Shown: positions 34,911-45,433 of the stretch, one piece after another | Layout of the letters: each line of letters begins with the position of its first letter | Numbering within the stretch: position 1 is the first letter of the stretch | From: Cryptomeria japonica | Taxonomy: Eukaryota; Streptophyta; Pinopsida; Cupressales; Cupressaceae | NCBI RefSeq assembly: GCF_030272615.1 | Contig: NC_081406.1 | Location: 142,505,799-142,569,798, forward strand | Direction: 5' to 3' | DNA length: 64,000 nt | Notes under the pieces: generated by a model | What the model was told of the DNA's origin: nothing | Seen by the model: only the letters and a program-made list of their open reading frames with translations | Database searches by the model: none | Translations under genes and position numbers: made by a program

Positions 34911-36811
34911 TGTTTTTTGGGATTTTTGGATTCAAGAATGCAATGAAATGCAACTAAAAGGATTGCAAATGCAACTTAAAAGAATAATAATGCAACTTAT
35001 GTTTTTTGTTGTATTTGAACTTCTTAGAATGATTATGAAATGAAACTTAAGTTCAAACTTAGGGAGTGAAAATGCAATCTATATTTTTGTTATTTTTGAA
35101 GATTTGGTAAACTCTTGAAATGCAAGTCTAAAGAGATACCCTAGGAAATTGAAATGGAATCAAGACCTTAAAAAGACAAACAATAAAGGACAAATTGATA
35201 AAGTCTCACCTATGGCTTGGATGTTAAGCTAGGTTTGACAAAAAAATGTTGTTGACAAAAGGACAAGGGTTGGACTAAGGTCAAGACCCCCTTAACAATA
35301 AATTTGGATATGATCTAAAGATTTAGATTTTTTAAGTTTGGCAAAGCTAATTTGAGATTAAAATGAAAATTGGCAATGATAATGACAAGAACGTAGGATA
35401 TGATATGGATATGAAAGGATAACTCAACCCAGGACAAAACTAAGGTTCAGGACAAAGCTAATGCAATAAGGTTATGAGAAGACTAATGATTTGGAATATG
35501 AAAATGCACCCTAATCCAAGACCTAAGTTTGAGAAAATGACCTATCAATACAAAGAAAATGAATGATTAAAATCTAGTAAAATGACTTAACCTAGACACC
35601 AAAGGGAATAATGATAATGCAAATGAAATATTATGAAGGCAATGGATAGGTCTTAAGACCTAAGTTTGGACCATGCAAAAACCTATCCTATAATGACATG
35701 GATTTTGAAACCAAGGATTCCAATTGTTTGATAAGCCATTCTATTGAAATATCTTCAACTTTGGATGATAACTCTGATTAATTTTGAGACAAATTTTGAC
35801 CCTTGAAGTTTTTTGTTTGCAATTTTGTGACCAAGGTTGTTATGTCTTTCTTTAATGTGATATTTTCCTTGAAATGATGTTTTTAATTTTGTTAAAAAAC
35901 TCAAAAGACATAATGGCTATTTGACTTGTTGCATGAAATGAATGCACATCCAATTACAATCCTAAGGTTTGGCAGGGACAATAGTATTTGGATTTCCACT
36001 GCAGATAAATTCGAGCTGCACTTATTCAAAATGGATAGCCTAGAAGTTTGGTGATGCTGGCTCCCCTACCATGACACTCACTTCTTGGGTACACCAATCT
36101 TCGAATTCCCAAAGATTCAAAGATCTAGGGGAATTTTCTATCTCAATTCTGAATTTCAAGATTGTGGGATGGCTTCAAAGGTCCAACCTCTCGCACAAAC
36201 AAATAGATGGATTTTGGCAACTAAAACAATTTGGCTCCTAGTAAGGGCAATCATTCAGGTGGCCATATGTGGAATTTTGCTCAATTAAGAGGCCTCCTAG
36301 TCCTTGTAGGTTTTTACTTAGCACACGAATATTGTAGTGCCCCTCCTTGATCCATCTTTTATTTTTGCGCTTTGATAGATTATATTGCTATAGCATGGAC
36401 TACATTGAGATGATTTTGATAGATGTTATGGATTTATTTATGCTTATGATGCTTCATTGTTGATGACATACATGTTATATTTGCACTTGATATTATAATT
36501 TCATGAGGATGATGATGATATTCATAGATTGTTATGATGACAGACTCTTATTTGATGATCTTTATGTGCTCATTTCATATGCATGGATTATATTTATGGT
36601 GATTTGATGGTATCTTATGGTGTACTAGCCCTATTGTATGATTATTTCTATGCGATGTTTGATGTTATTGTGTGTGACTATCTTCATGAGTAGAGACAAT
36701 GTTATATCACTCATTGTGAGCATGATATGTCGTCATAATTTTGTATCACTTGTCTGTAACTTATCATGATGTATATGTATCGTATATATTATTTTTAATG
36801 TTTGATAAGAT
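34911..36811. other. spacer without recognisable gene
   Basis: Purine-biased, with repeated phrases such as GAAATGCAACT and ATGACAATGG-like words, suggesting old retroelement sequence. No gene supported. Confidence 0.4.
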
Positions 36812-37131
36812 AAAAACATATCAAGACCAAAGAGATGAGGACAACAACTTATAAGAAACTTAAGCACAATAAAGTAATTTACGTCATAAGATTTAGGGAG
36901 GGATTGAAGAAAATCATGATCCCACAAGTTGGGGTGATGATTTCCAATGCGCCGTGTGATGCCTTGTTCATCAGTGGTAGTAAGTGCCATATTGATTGGC
37001 ATTCGGGCTACTCTGCGGCGTGATGGGTAGAGTTTGGTAAGACTAGGCTTATCATCATGGTGAATGCAAGAAGGCTTATGAAGTGGTAGCTTTTGTCCAA
37101 TGAGAGTGGTACCTTGTTATGGTGAAGCTTG
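36812..37131 (-). pseudogene. terpene synthase copy A, exon 1 fragment
   Basis: Nearly identical to 61331-61717: the 5' part of intron 1, the donor after SYD, and most of exon 1 including RRIGNHHPNLW (the RRx8W motif). About 70 bp is deleted at 37109-37111 relative to copy B, removing the ATG and first codons. A few changes are present (Ser to Cys in the transit peptide, one silent CTA/CTC). It lies 21.2 kb from the other pieces of copy A, in the same orientation and the correct order. Confidence 0.9.
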
Positions 37132-37964
37132 TAGTTTCTTGTCTGAAAAAGCAAGACGACTCATTTATGAAGTTTCTTGTCACCTTTCACAACTATCTGT
37201 CAAAGTAAAGCTCCACGATGATTGTACCCAATTTTTTTTAGGAAACTGATAATTGTTTCTTTTTTTGTTTAAAGAAATTGATAATCACTAAATTGGTTTT
37301 ATCTCCACAAAATGATTGTAGTCAATTTTTTTAGGAAATGATAATCACATTAGATAATTGTTTCATTTTTTTAAAAAGAAATTGATAATCACTAAATTGG
37401 TTTTATCTCCACAAAATCATTGACAAAATGATTGTAGCCAATTTTTTAGAAAACTGATAATCACATTAGATAATTGTTTCATATTTTTTATCATGCTTTG
37501 AAAGATGTAAATAGGTTGTTTTAAAGTTTTTCTCTTATTATAAGTTGGTAGAATGTCACTACATGTGAATTTGATAGATAAGATAAAATGTTTGTGACCA
37601 CTTTGATATCTAAATAAAATTAACAAAATGTTTGATGTTACCTAAATGGCTTATGAAATGCAACCCTTAAATTTTTTTATAACATATTATTTTGTAAAAT
37701 AAATTCTAAAACAAAAGTCAATTTAATATATAGATAGATACACCTGTTGGGTTCGTGCAGGATCATGGGCGGCCAAAAAGTGGCGATGTGAAAAAAATAG
37801 CCTTCTCCACTCACCTAAAAATGTGAAAATCTGTGTTGACTTTTTGCTTGGCCTGGGTGTCAGTACACCTTGGCATGGTAAACACCTAAGCAAATTGGAT
37901 ATCCAATTTTTATAGGTAATTTTAAATTAAAAAAATAAATTATATAGTATATAATGTAATATAA
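37132..37964. other. spacer with local duplications
   Basis: Two or three near-copies of a ~100-bp stretch around AAATTGGTTTTATCTCCAC (about 37295 and 37397) are visible. No gene supported. Confidence 0.6.
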
Positions 37965-38247
37965 TAATACCTAGCTGATTAAATTCTGTATACCAATCTG
38001 TTCACTATCACTGTTTAGCCCGTTGACCTCTTCTGTGTTGGTCTACTCACTGCTTGTCGGTTGGCCTCCTGTGTGCTGGTCTAGTCACTGTTTGCCCTAT
38101 CCACACTCTGCCTAGTCGGTTATCATCTATATATTGATCTACTTACTATTGATAGACTATGTAGACTTGAAACATGATGTTGCCAATAATGACAACCATA
38201 TCATTCACCGGTTTACCGATCATACAAAATGCACCAAAATGCCAACA
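37965..38247 (-). repeat. truncated 3' LTR of the minus-strand non-autonomous element
   Basis: About 283 bp similar to 44100-44375, next to the polypurine tract. Similarity ends near CCTAGCTGATTA. The sequence to the left is unrelated. Confidence 0.75.
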
Positions 38248-38398
38248 AACTCCCCCTTTGGTATTGGTGGCAAACATTACAAAAAAATGACATTACAAAA
38301 ATGTGCCAGTGGCAAACACTACAAGAATGTTCACAATGTACAAATCTCCAAAACTCCCCCTTTTGCCATCAATGACAAAGACTATAGAAAATAATTTG

Positions 38399-41324
38399 TC
38401 AATGTAGAGCAAACATCTCTTTGAAGTTTTCTTGAGCTACTTTCAAAGAGGATTCCCATGAACATTTTACCTGTTTCATGGTGGTGAAGTGACCATGCAA
38501 AACTGCAATAAAAGCCTCCATATCATAGACTGTCTTGTACTCAGGTTCACTTATGAGGCATTCTTCTTCTTTAATATTCATTAGCATTAAATCAATAATT
38601 GGTGTAAGTTAGCACTGTAGCTCTAACAAAATAAGACCTCGTTTGTCTTCTTCTTCTTTCAACTTTTTGATTTTGTGATTAAGTTCTTTGATCTTACCAC
38701 TAAAAATTGATGCTGAACTGGTAAGAGGATCAAAAGAACTTATCATATCTTGAATTTGTTTTTGAATCTGATTTCTTTTGTCTTTTAGATCTCTAATTAG
38801 GTTGGTAAAACTTGAATATTTGACTAGTAATTGACCAACTTCCTACATTATATTTTTGAATTCTTCTATTCGAGTGGAGAGGGCAACTTTTCCAACTGAT
38901 ATTTGCTCCATTAATTTTTCTCCTCTTTGATTCATATTGTCTTCCTGCAACCTTCTCCAGATCGGTTGCCTCTGAACCGATTGTTGTTACAAGAGTACTC
39001 AACTGATCAATGTTGGGTGTAGTATCATCAACAACAATGTCAGGAATTAGGTTAGAGAGAATTGTTTTGGCAAAATTGAGAATTCTTGCCTTCTTTTTCT
39101 TTGCTCTTAATTTAGCATTTTCAACTTGAATTCTTAGTTTTTCTGAGACTTTCATCAATTGCTTGGGAGTCATTTTCTTTATATCAATGACTGATTCTCC
39201 CTCTTCTTCCTCCTCTGTTTCATCTTCCTTTTTTGCAGTCTCAACTTTTGAACTAGCCGCGGTGATGATTTTTACCACCTTCTTGTCACTTTCTCTTTCT
39301 AAGTCTAACTTCCTCTTTGGCGGAGGAGTATCCATCACTACACTCTTATTTTCTACTTTCTTCTCTTCCTCTTTGTCATCTTTTGAGAAAATAGGATTTG
39401 GTATCAATGAAGTTTTGTGAGGTATATCCTCATAAGGAATGTCTTCAATTGTTACTTCATCTTGATCGGGAAGCTTAGTTTGATAAGCTTCCTTCACTGG
39501 TGTAGTGTGAATCGGTTGCTCAACATTCTTTGTCAGATTGGGAATGTCTGACACAACATTTCCTATGATGTCCTCAACTAAGAAAACATCAAAATCTTCA
39601 GTGGAGTCTTTTTATTTACCTTTTCTTTTGTCAAGGATAGTTGCACCTTGATCTTGTTTTTTTTCCTTAGCTATTTCTTCATCAACTTCATTTTGCTAAT
39701 TCATGATTTTCTTCCACAGGGAAACACCTTCTTCGTGCACTACTTCAACTTCATCTACTACCACTCACCTAGTTCTATTTCTTATTTTGAAGTGTTGAAT
39801 GCATGCTTCAGCCACTAGTGAAGCTTGATCAAGGTCTAAGTCATGTTGCACGTCCATGAGTGCTTTTATCCTGTGTTCTTTTTTAATAGCCAGAGCTGTT
39901 TTCCATCTCCCTTCAATTTGATCTTGGAAATCTGATGGGATTATTCCATATAGTTCACTGGGAGTCCTACAAAACTTGTGCAAGTTCCACATCAGGGCTT
40001 CTTCAATTTTCCTTTTGTCTTCTTCATTATCGAGGGAATATGTTTTCCCAACACCAGACAAACCTCCAAATTCTTTGATCCCATGGACCAATTCATCAGC
40101 TATTGGGGCTTGCCTCCTCACAGGTTCCAAATCTCTTTGCCTTTGGGTCCATCAATTTGGACAACAACATGTTGACATGTATTTTAACAATGTCTGTTGC
40201 AACCTCAAAGCCCATAGGTGGAACCCAAAAGGTTCTAGGTTGAACGGCTTGTAGAATACAACAATCTGTGTCTACAAGAAAACAAATGTTGTCTTTGTAT
40301 TTCTGCACTATACCGGTTGGGATTCTTTCCCTCTTGTGCATCCTAATTTGAAATTTCTTAAAGTATCCCCACATTGTTTCACCAAACCTATCTCCCAGAT
40401 CCTGAATCATTTCACCTATCTGAACCATGATAGGTTTTTCTTTAGACCATACTACATTATCTAGGTTACCGAGGAAAATGTTTTGTACGTAGAAAAATAT
40501 ACATACCAATAGTGAGTCATATTTGGAAGATTTCTTCTTGTCCTTCTTGATTCTCTCCATGTTCACCATAAATTGGCTTCTGATGATCTCACAAATGTCA
40601 TAGGTTGCATCCTCCTTGATAATTCGATAGGCAACATGTATATCTCCACTTTGCACACTATTCATCTAACTTCATTGATATACTCTATAACCCAGCACTG
40701 CAGAGCCAATCTTACTTCAACACCCTCAATATGGGTGATTGTCATTGCTCTACTGTCACATCGAGATTTGGTTAACTAGATGACTTCAGATGATGAAATT
40801 GTTCTTAGGGTCAATGCTTCACTAGCTACAGTAAACCTTGTAACTCTTCTAATCACATCTTTTGTGATCTTAATCGATGCTTGAGTTTCTAGCCACAAAA
40901 ATTGATCATGAACTCTGCTTAGTACATACCTAACCCATTCGGCATGAAAATGATTAGAAAAATTAACAACATTAGACAAACCCTTGGTCGTCAGAGGTAT
41001 ATATTCTTCCTTCAACTGATCATTAACACAAAACCCTTTAAATTCATTCTAAATAAATTTGTCTCCAAGTTCTTCGAGTTTGCAGTGAATGTAGGAGCGA
41101 ATGTCTTCAACCAATAATACACTAGAGGAAACAGATGATAAGGCACCAGTCATGTCGATCTCACTGACTTTTATTAGATGCAGCTTGAACTCAGGTTGAG
41201 GTTCTTTGATAGCTTCAACCAACACATGAGTCGATATCGACGCTGCCATGATGACCTTCAAACAAAATTTTCTCAAACAGGGTTTGAATACCTTTTTATC
41301 AGAAATACCAACCACCACTATCAC
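38399..41324 (-). pseudogene. long unrecognised second ORF of the non-autonomous element
   Basis: About 2.9 kb that is almost continuously open on the minus strand (41324-41049, 41015-40776, then one frameshift, 40665-40096, 40130-39765, 39554-38793), with only a handful of stops. The first third looks globular: FNHFHAEWVRYVLSRV-type wording (NFSNHFHAEWVRYVLSRVHD), FLWLETQASIKITKDVIRRV, FWVPPMGFEVATDIVKIHV. The last third is charged and disordered, with an acidic run (EDETEEEEEGESV) and a basic coil (RAKKKKARILNFAKTILSNL). It sits where pol would be. I do not recognise it. It may belong to the uncharacterised 'plant transposon protein' families, but I cannot confirm that. Confidence 0.5.
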
Positions 41325-41770
41325 TTTGCTTAAATGTTTTGCACAAATATTACTAGCAAGATTTCAATCACCTTTGATCGCATAAGAGCTCGAGAAATTT
41401 CACAAGAAATCAGTGTAAATGAAAATGTGTTGATATGTCCTTTTTTTTATCCGTTGAGATTTATCAGCATAATGATACAACGGTTAGTTTTAAAAACTTA
41501 CAACTTAAAGTACACCGATTTGCTTTTTACTGGTTGTTTGTTACCGACACTGATACAGAAACAACTAAATCAGAAGACATTCTTCAACCAAGAAATTTTA
41601 GACTAGATTTTATGCATCTCAACTATGTAGATAGACATAACCTTATATTTGTAAAGGGGATACAAAAATAATCTTACCATATGTGCCCCCCTCAAGTATT
41701 GATATTCCTAGTTTGAAGAGGAACTGTCATCACCGGTGGATTATGACTTAATTTATGGAGAAATTTCTCC

Positions 41771-43020
41771 TTATTTTCTTTCTTCTCTCTTAATCCATGT
41801 CTTTTTCATTTCATTCTTCATCTCTTCAATTGTCTTCTTTCCTTTCAATTCATTTTTCCCTTTCTTCTTGCTAAATTGATTCTTGTCATCAGACCGGTTG
41901 TAGGATCGGTTCCTGCACTCTCTGGCTAAGTGACCGATCTTATGGCAATTGAAATATGCCATACCACTTGTCCTCCATGGTCTTGCATTATTTCTTTTCC
42001 CCAATCTCACTCTGCAATTTGTTGCAACATGACCAAAAATACCACAAGTGGAACAAGTGACATTGAACTGATTATTCCTTTTATTAGGACTAACCGGTTT
42101 GAATGGTGAACTTGATACATTCTTCAAATTTGTGTCCAAGCTTATTGCATCTAAATAAATGTCCATTAAATATTTTTTCTATTTGACATTCTACTAGATT
42201 GAGATCTACACTCATAAGCATTGTGGCCATACTTATGACAATTATGGTAGTAACCATCAAAGGTGAAAATCTTCTTTCGACTAACCAGTTTATTTCTACA
42301 GTCATTAGTCTTATGACCCAGTTTACCACAATTATTACAAGAGGATTTAGAAAACTTCATACCTTTCACTTCTAAATGGTTCCTTTTATCATCCTTCATA
42401 TTTTTGGATTTAGATGATTCTCCAGTTTCCATAGGATCTGTACCGAAGTAACCAAGATCAGTTGTTTACTTTGTTTTTCTCTGAGCCTTCAACTAATTAT
42501 CTATCTTCTTAGAGATTTCATTGAATTTCCTTAGCTTCTCATTTCTCTCATTTTCATTTTTCAACTCACTCGAGTTGTTCAATCTCTTTCATCATCTTCT
42601 CCTTTTTCTGTGTGTTGTCATGCAAATGCTTATTTATGTATTCATTCTCCTGAGTGAGAGTTCAAATTTCCTCATCTTTCTCAATCATGATTGCATCATT
42701 TTCTCTTAGGGCATCTTCAGCAAGCCTCCTGGCTCTTTCATCTTTTGACAGGGCTTCTTCTACCTCTCTATTTCCTTCATCATACTTATGCTAGCTTCTA
42801 GTAACTCAACCATCCTCAAGGCCTGGCTTTCATGTTCTCTTTTGAGATGTGTGATTTCTTCAGTCAACTTCTTATTCTTTTCCATGAGTTCTGAGACTAC
42901 TTCTTCTGCTTCCTCAGATCCACTTTGTTCAAAGAGTTGATCTGTAATATTGTGACTCTCAATTAGCTGTTGAGCTAGTTCTTTTCTTTTTGCAAGAGAT
43001 TTTCTCAATCTCTCTTTCAA
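41771..43020 (-). pseudogene. Gag-like coiled coil plus CCHC knuckles
   Basis: The first frame (43020-42760) is a coiled coil (ELMEKNKKLTEEITHLKREH). After a gap with stops, several zinc knuckles of the form Cx2Cx4Hx4C follow: CNNCGKLGHKTNDC (about 42330), CHKYGHNAYEC and CNKLGHKFEEC pieces, CSTCGIFGHVATNC (about 42050), and a damaged one, FNCHKIGHLARECRN (about 41935). Four or five tandem knuckles is unusual for copia Gag. The N-terminal capsid-like domain expected before the coil is missing, because the coil starts about 115 bp after the primer-binding site. Frames are broken by at least two stops and one shift. Confidence 0.65.
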
Positions 43021-43135
43021 CTAAGCAATAATTTCATTTGCTTCATCAATTTGCTTCTCATACCGTTATTCTTCCATGATCTTTATCCTCAAGTTGTCAA
43101 GCTTCACTTCAGAGGATCAGAGCTTTGATACCAAT

Positions 43136-44375
43136 TGTTAGTCCTTACTGGTACTGAGAGGGGAGGGGTGAATCAACACTTTACTAGTTTTACTCAATCA
43201 AAACTTTTAACTTAAGTTTGCACTAACTTAACATTCATCAATATAAATAATTATTGTAGAAGAATATGCATGCATGAAAAGATACATAGTGACACCAAGA
43301 TTTATCTCGTGGAAACCCAAATGGGAGAAAACCACGGTGTGAATAGGAACTCACAAAATTTATATACTTCTGGAGTACGGCTGGTAAGGAGCCAATCCTA
43401 TTAGGAGATTACAAAGACACTATTAAGTGCCACCCGGTTAAGTGATTTTGATTGAGGCCTTTCAGTGCCTTTACCCTATTAAGGGTTGCCTTGTTAAAGG
43501 TCTTAGGATCATCAATTAAGATGACATCTGGTTGAGGGATTTTTACAATAAGACCTGTTAAAGTCCACCCTTTAAAGGGATTTTAGTTGCAATGATTAGA
43601 AAGCAACAAAAAGATGATCTATTGGAGTGACTACTGATAGCTTGATTAGATCATATTGAAAATCATACTATATCTGCATTGGTCGTGTCTTCCATGTACA
43701 ACACTGGTTTCCTCAATATACCTTCAGCTCTACACTCCACCGATTAACTAATCCTCGACTCTACACTCTGCCAGTCATATGTCACTTGGCTCTGCACCCT
43801 ATTCTACTCTCCCTATGTTCACTTTCAGATATTAATTTACACATGAACAACAACCTCATCAAAATGAGTTATGTAAATTTATTACCCTTTGGATCTGTCG
43901 CCAACTTTCCCTTCAAAACATCAAATTGAAAATTTTGTTACCACGTCATAAATCACTCTCCAGAAATCATTCCAAGAATCTCTGTCAAAACTGTTGTTCA
44001 TGGCGATAAGTCCGCCGGTTGACTGGAGAAGATTGCCAGTTTAACTGGATGTTAACTAAATGTTACCAAGTCTGTCGATGTACCGATCAAAATCTACCTA
44101 GCCGATTACCTTTTGTATACGGATCTGTTCACTGTCACTGTTTAGCCAGTTGACCTCTTCTGTGTCGGTCTACTCATTGCTTTCCAGTTGGTCCCCTGTG
44201 TACCGGTCTACTCACCATTTGCCCTGTCTACACTCTTCTTAGCCAGTTATCATTTGTATACTGGTCTACTTACTACTCATAGACTATGTAGACTTGAAAG
44301 ATAATGTTACCAACAATGACAACCATATCATTCATCAGTTTATCGGTCATACAAAATGCATGAAAAATGCCAACA
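43136..44375 (-). repeat. 5' LTR of the minus-strand non-autonomous element
   Basis: 1240 bp with TG...CA ends. Its outer ~270 bp matches the partial LTR at 37965-38247. The inner end carries CCCCTCCCCTCTCAG just before the primer-binding site, as in the other copia-like LTRs here. Confidence 0.8.
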
Positions 44376-45120
44376 ATGTTTACTTATGCTGGGTTGGTCT
44401 GACATTTGCACTAAGATTGAATAGGAAGTTGTTTGTCTTCAAAGACTCAACCTCACATTTAGCAAGGTCCCACACTTGGGAGGTTGTTTCCATGTTTCAC
44501 AAGTTTAGTGATCAAGTCTGGTCACTAAGGGTGTAAAATTTTGTGACAATAGTACCCAATTATCTTACACAAGGAATTTAACATTCCTTTATTCCTTTCC
44601 TTGCCCATGTCTTTGTAGTGTAGGACAAGGATTACCTGTGGTTATTTCACAAGATAATTATATACATAATTATGTCATAGTATAATGAAATCATTAAAAA
44701 AAATTAAAATGTATATTTTGTAATGGTGAAAATGGTCAAAATATTGTGATAGTAACTATATATTTAAACCCTACATGAAATCATATCATTGATGCAAATT
44801 TGACAAAATAGGTTTTACTAGGACACTGTTACATCCCTCTTTTCAGTCATCCCAAAGTACAATCCTCCTCTCAAGCTCTCACATGGTGCCACTTGGAGAC
44901 ATCTTTTGGCTTGAGAAATCATCCTAGCCATTGATCTTCTCTCCTCTCATCCTCATCATTAATTCCTTCTCCCCTCTCCTCATATGCCAAACACTTATCC
45001 ATTTTCACATATCATACATTCAAATCCATTTAGCAGGGTATGTGCATAAAGATGGTGGTCAGAAAAGTGGACACCACCCAAAAAAAACATGGAAAAACAA
45101 GCAGCGTGTATGCAGTTTTA
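44376..45120. other. spacer without recognisable gene
   Basis: No gene supported. This was presumably the flank of copy B before the LTR element inserted. Confidence 0.6.
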
Positions 45121-45169
45121 AAATTTGAAATTCCCGCATACGTGCTTAGGTTTGTTCTTCCCGAGCCTA

Positions 45170-45310
45170 GAGAAGATAGCGTGTACGCGCTGCTTTTAGG
45201 AAAATGAGCGCGTACGCACTACACATAGGAAAATGAGCACGTATGCGCTTCTCATAGGAAAATGAGCACGTACGCGCTAATAATCCAAATATAATCACGT
45301 ACGCGGTGCC
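45170..45310. repeat. left-flank array of palindromic GCGCGTACGCGC motifs
   Basis: Five motif copies around the palindrome AGCGCGTACGCGCT are spaced about 30-35 bp apart, with the shared spacer CATAGGAAAATGAGC between them. Looser copies lie further left (AGCGTGTATGCAG near 45102, CGCATACGTGC near 45135). Subterminal motif arrays of this kind bind transposase in En/Spm-type elements. That role here is inference. Confidence 0.75.
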
Positions 45311-45433
45311 TGGTAAAAAAGTTTAAAAAAAAAATGGGTCTCATTTACCTGTGAATAGCACATTTTTTACTTTGTTTTTTACCCATTTTTTCTCCTAAAC
45401 TGCAAATGGGGTACTAGATTTGTCCTCCAAGCT

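Larger units (their letters stand above)
37965..44375 (-). mobile_element. non-autonomous LTR element with an unrecognised second ORF
   Basis: Read on the minus strand, the 5' LTR is 44375-43136 (1240 bp, TGTTGGC...CTAACA). A primer-binding site, TTGGTATCAAAGC, follows (43135-43121), then Gag pieces (43020-41771), a long second coding region (41324-38399), a polypurine tract CAAAGGGGGAGTT (about 38260-38248) and a 3' LTR from 38247, recognisable only to about 37965. About 950 bp of the 3' LTR is therefore missing. No protease, integrase or reverse transcriptase is present. LTR ends and primer site resemble those of the gag-only element at 22173-30562, so both may depend on one copia lineage (inference). 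Confidence 0.75.

Noticed and set aside
45170-45310. CACTA-type terminal repeat (CACTAC seen near 45220)
   Set aside because: The CACTAC lies inside a motif unit as a variant of the palindrome and has no inverted partner at the other flank.
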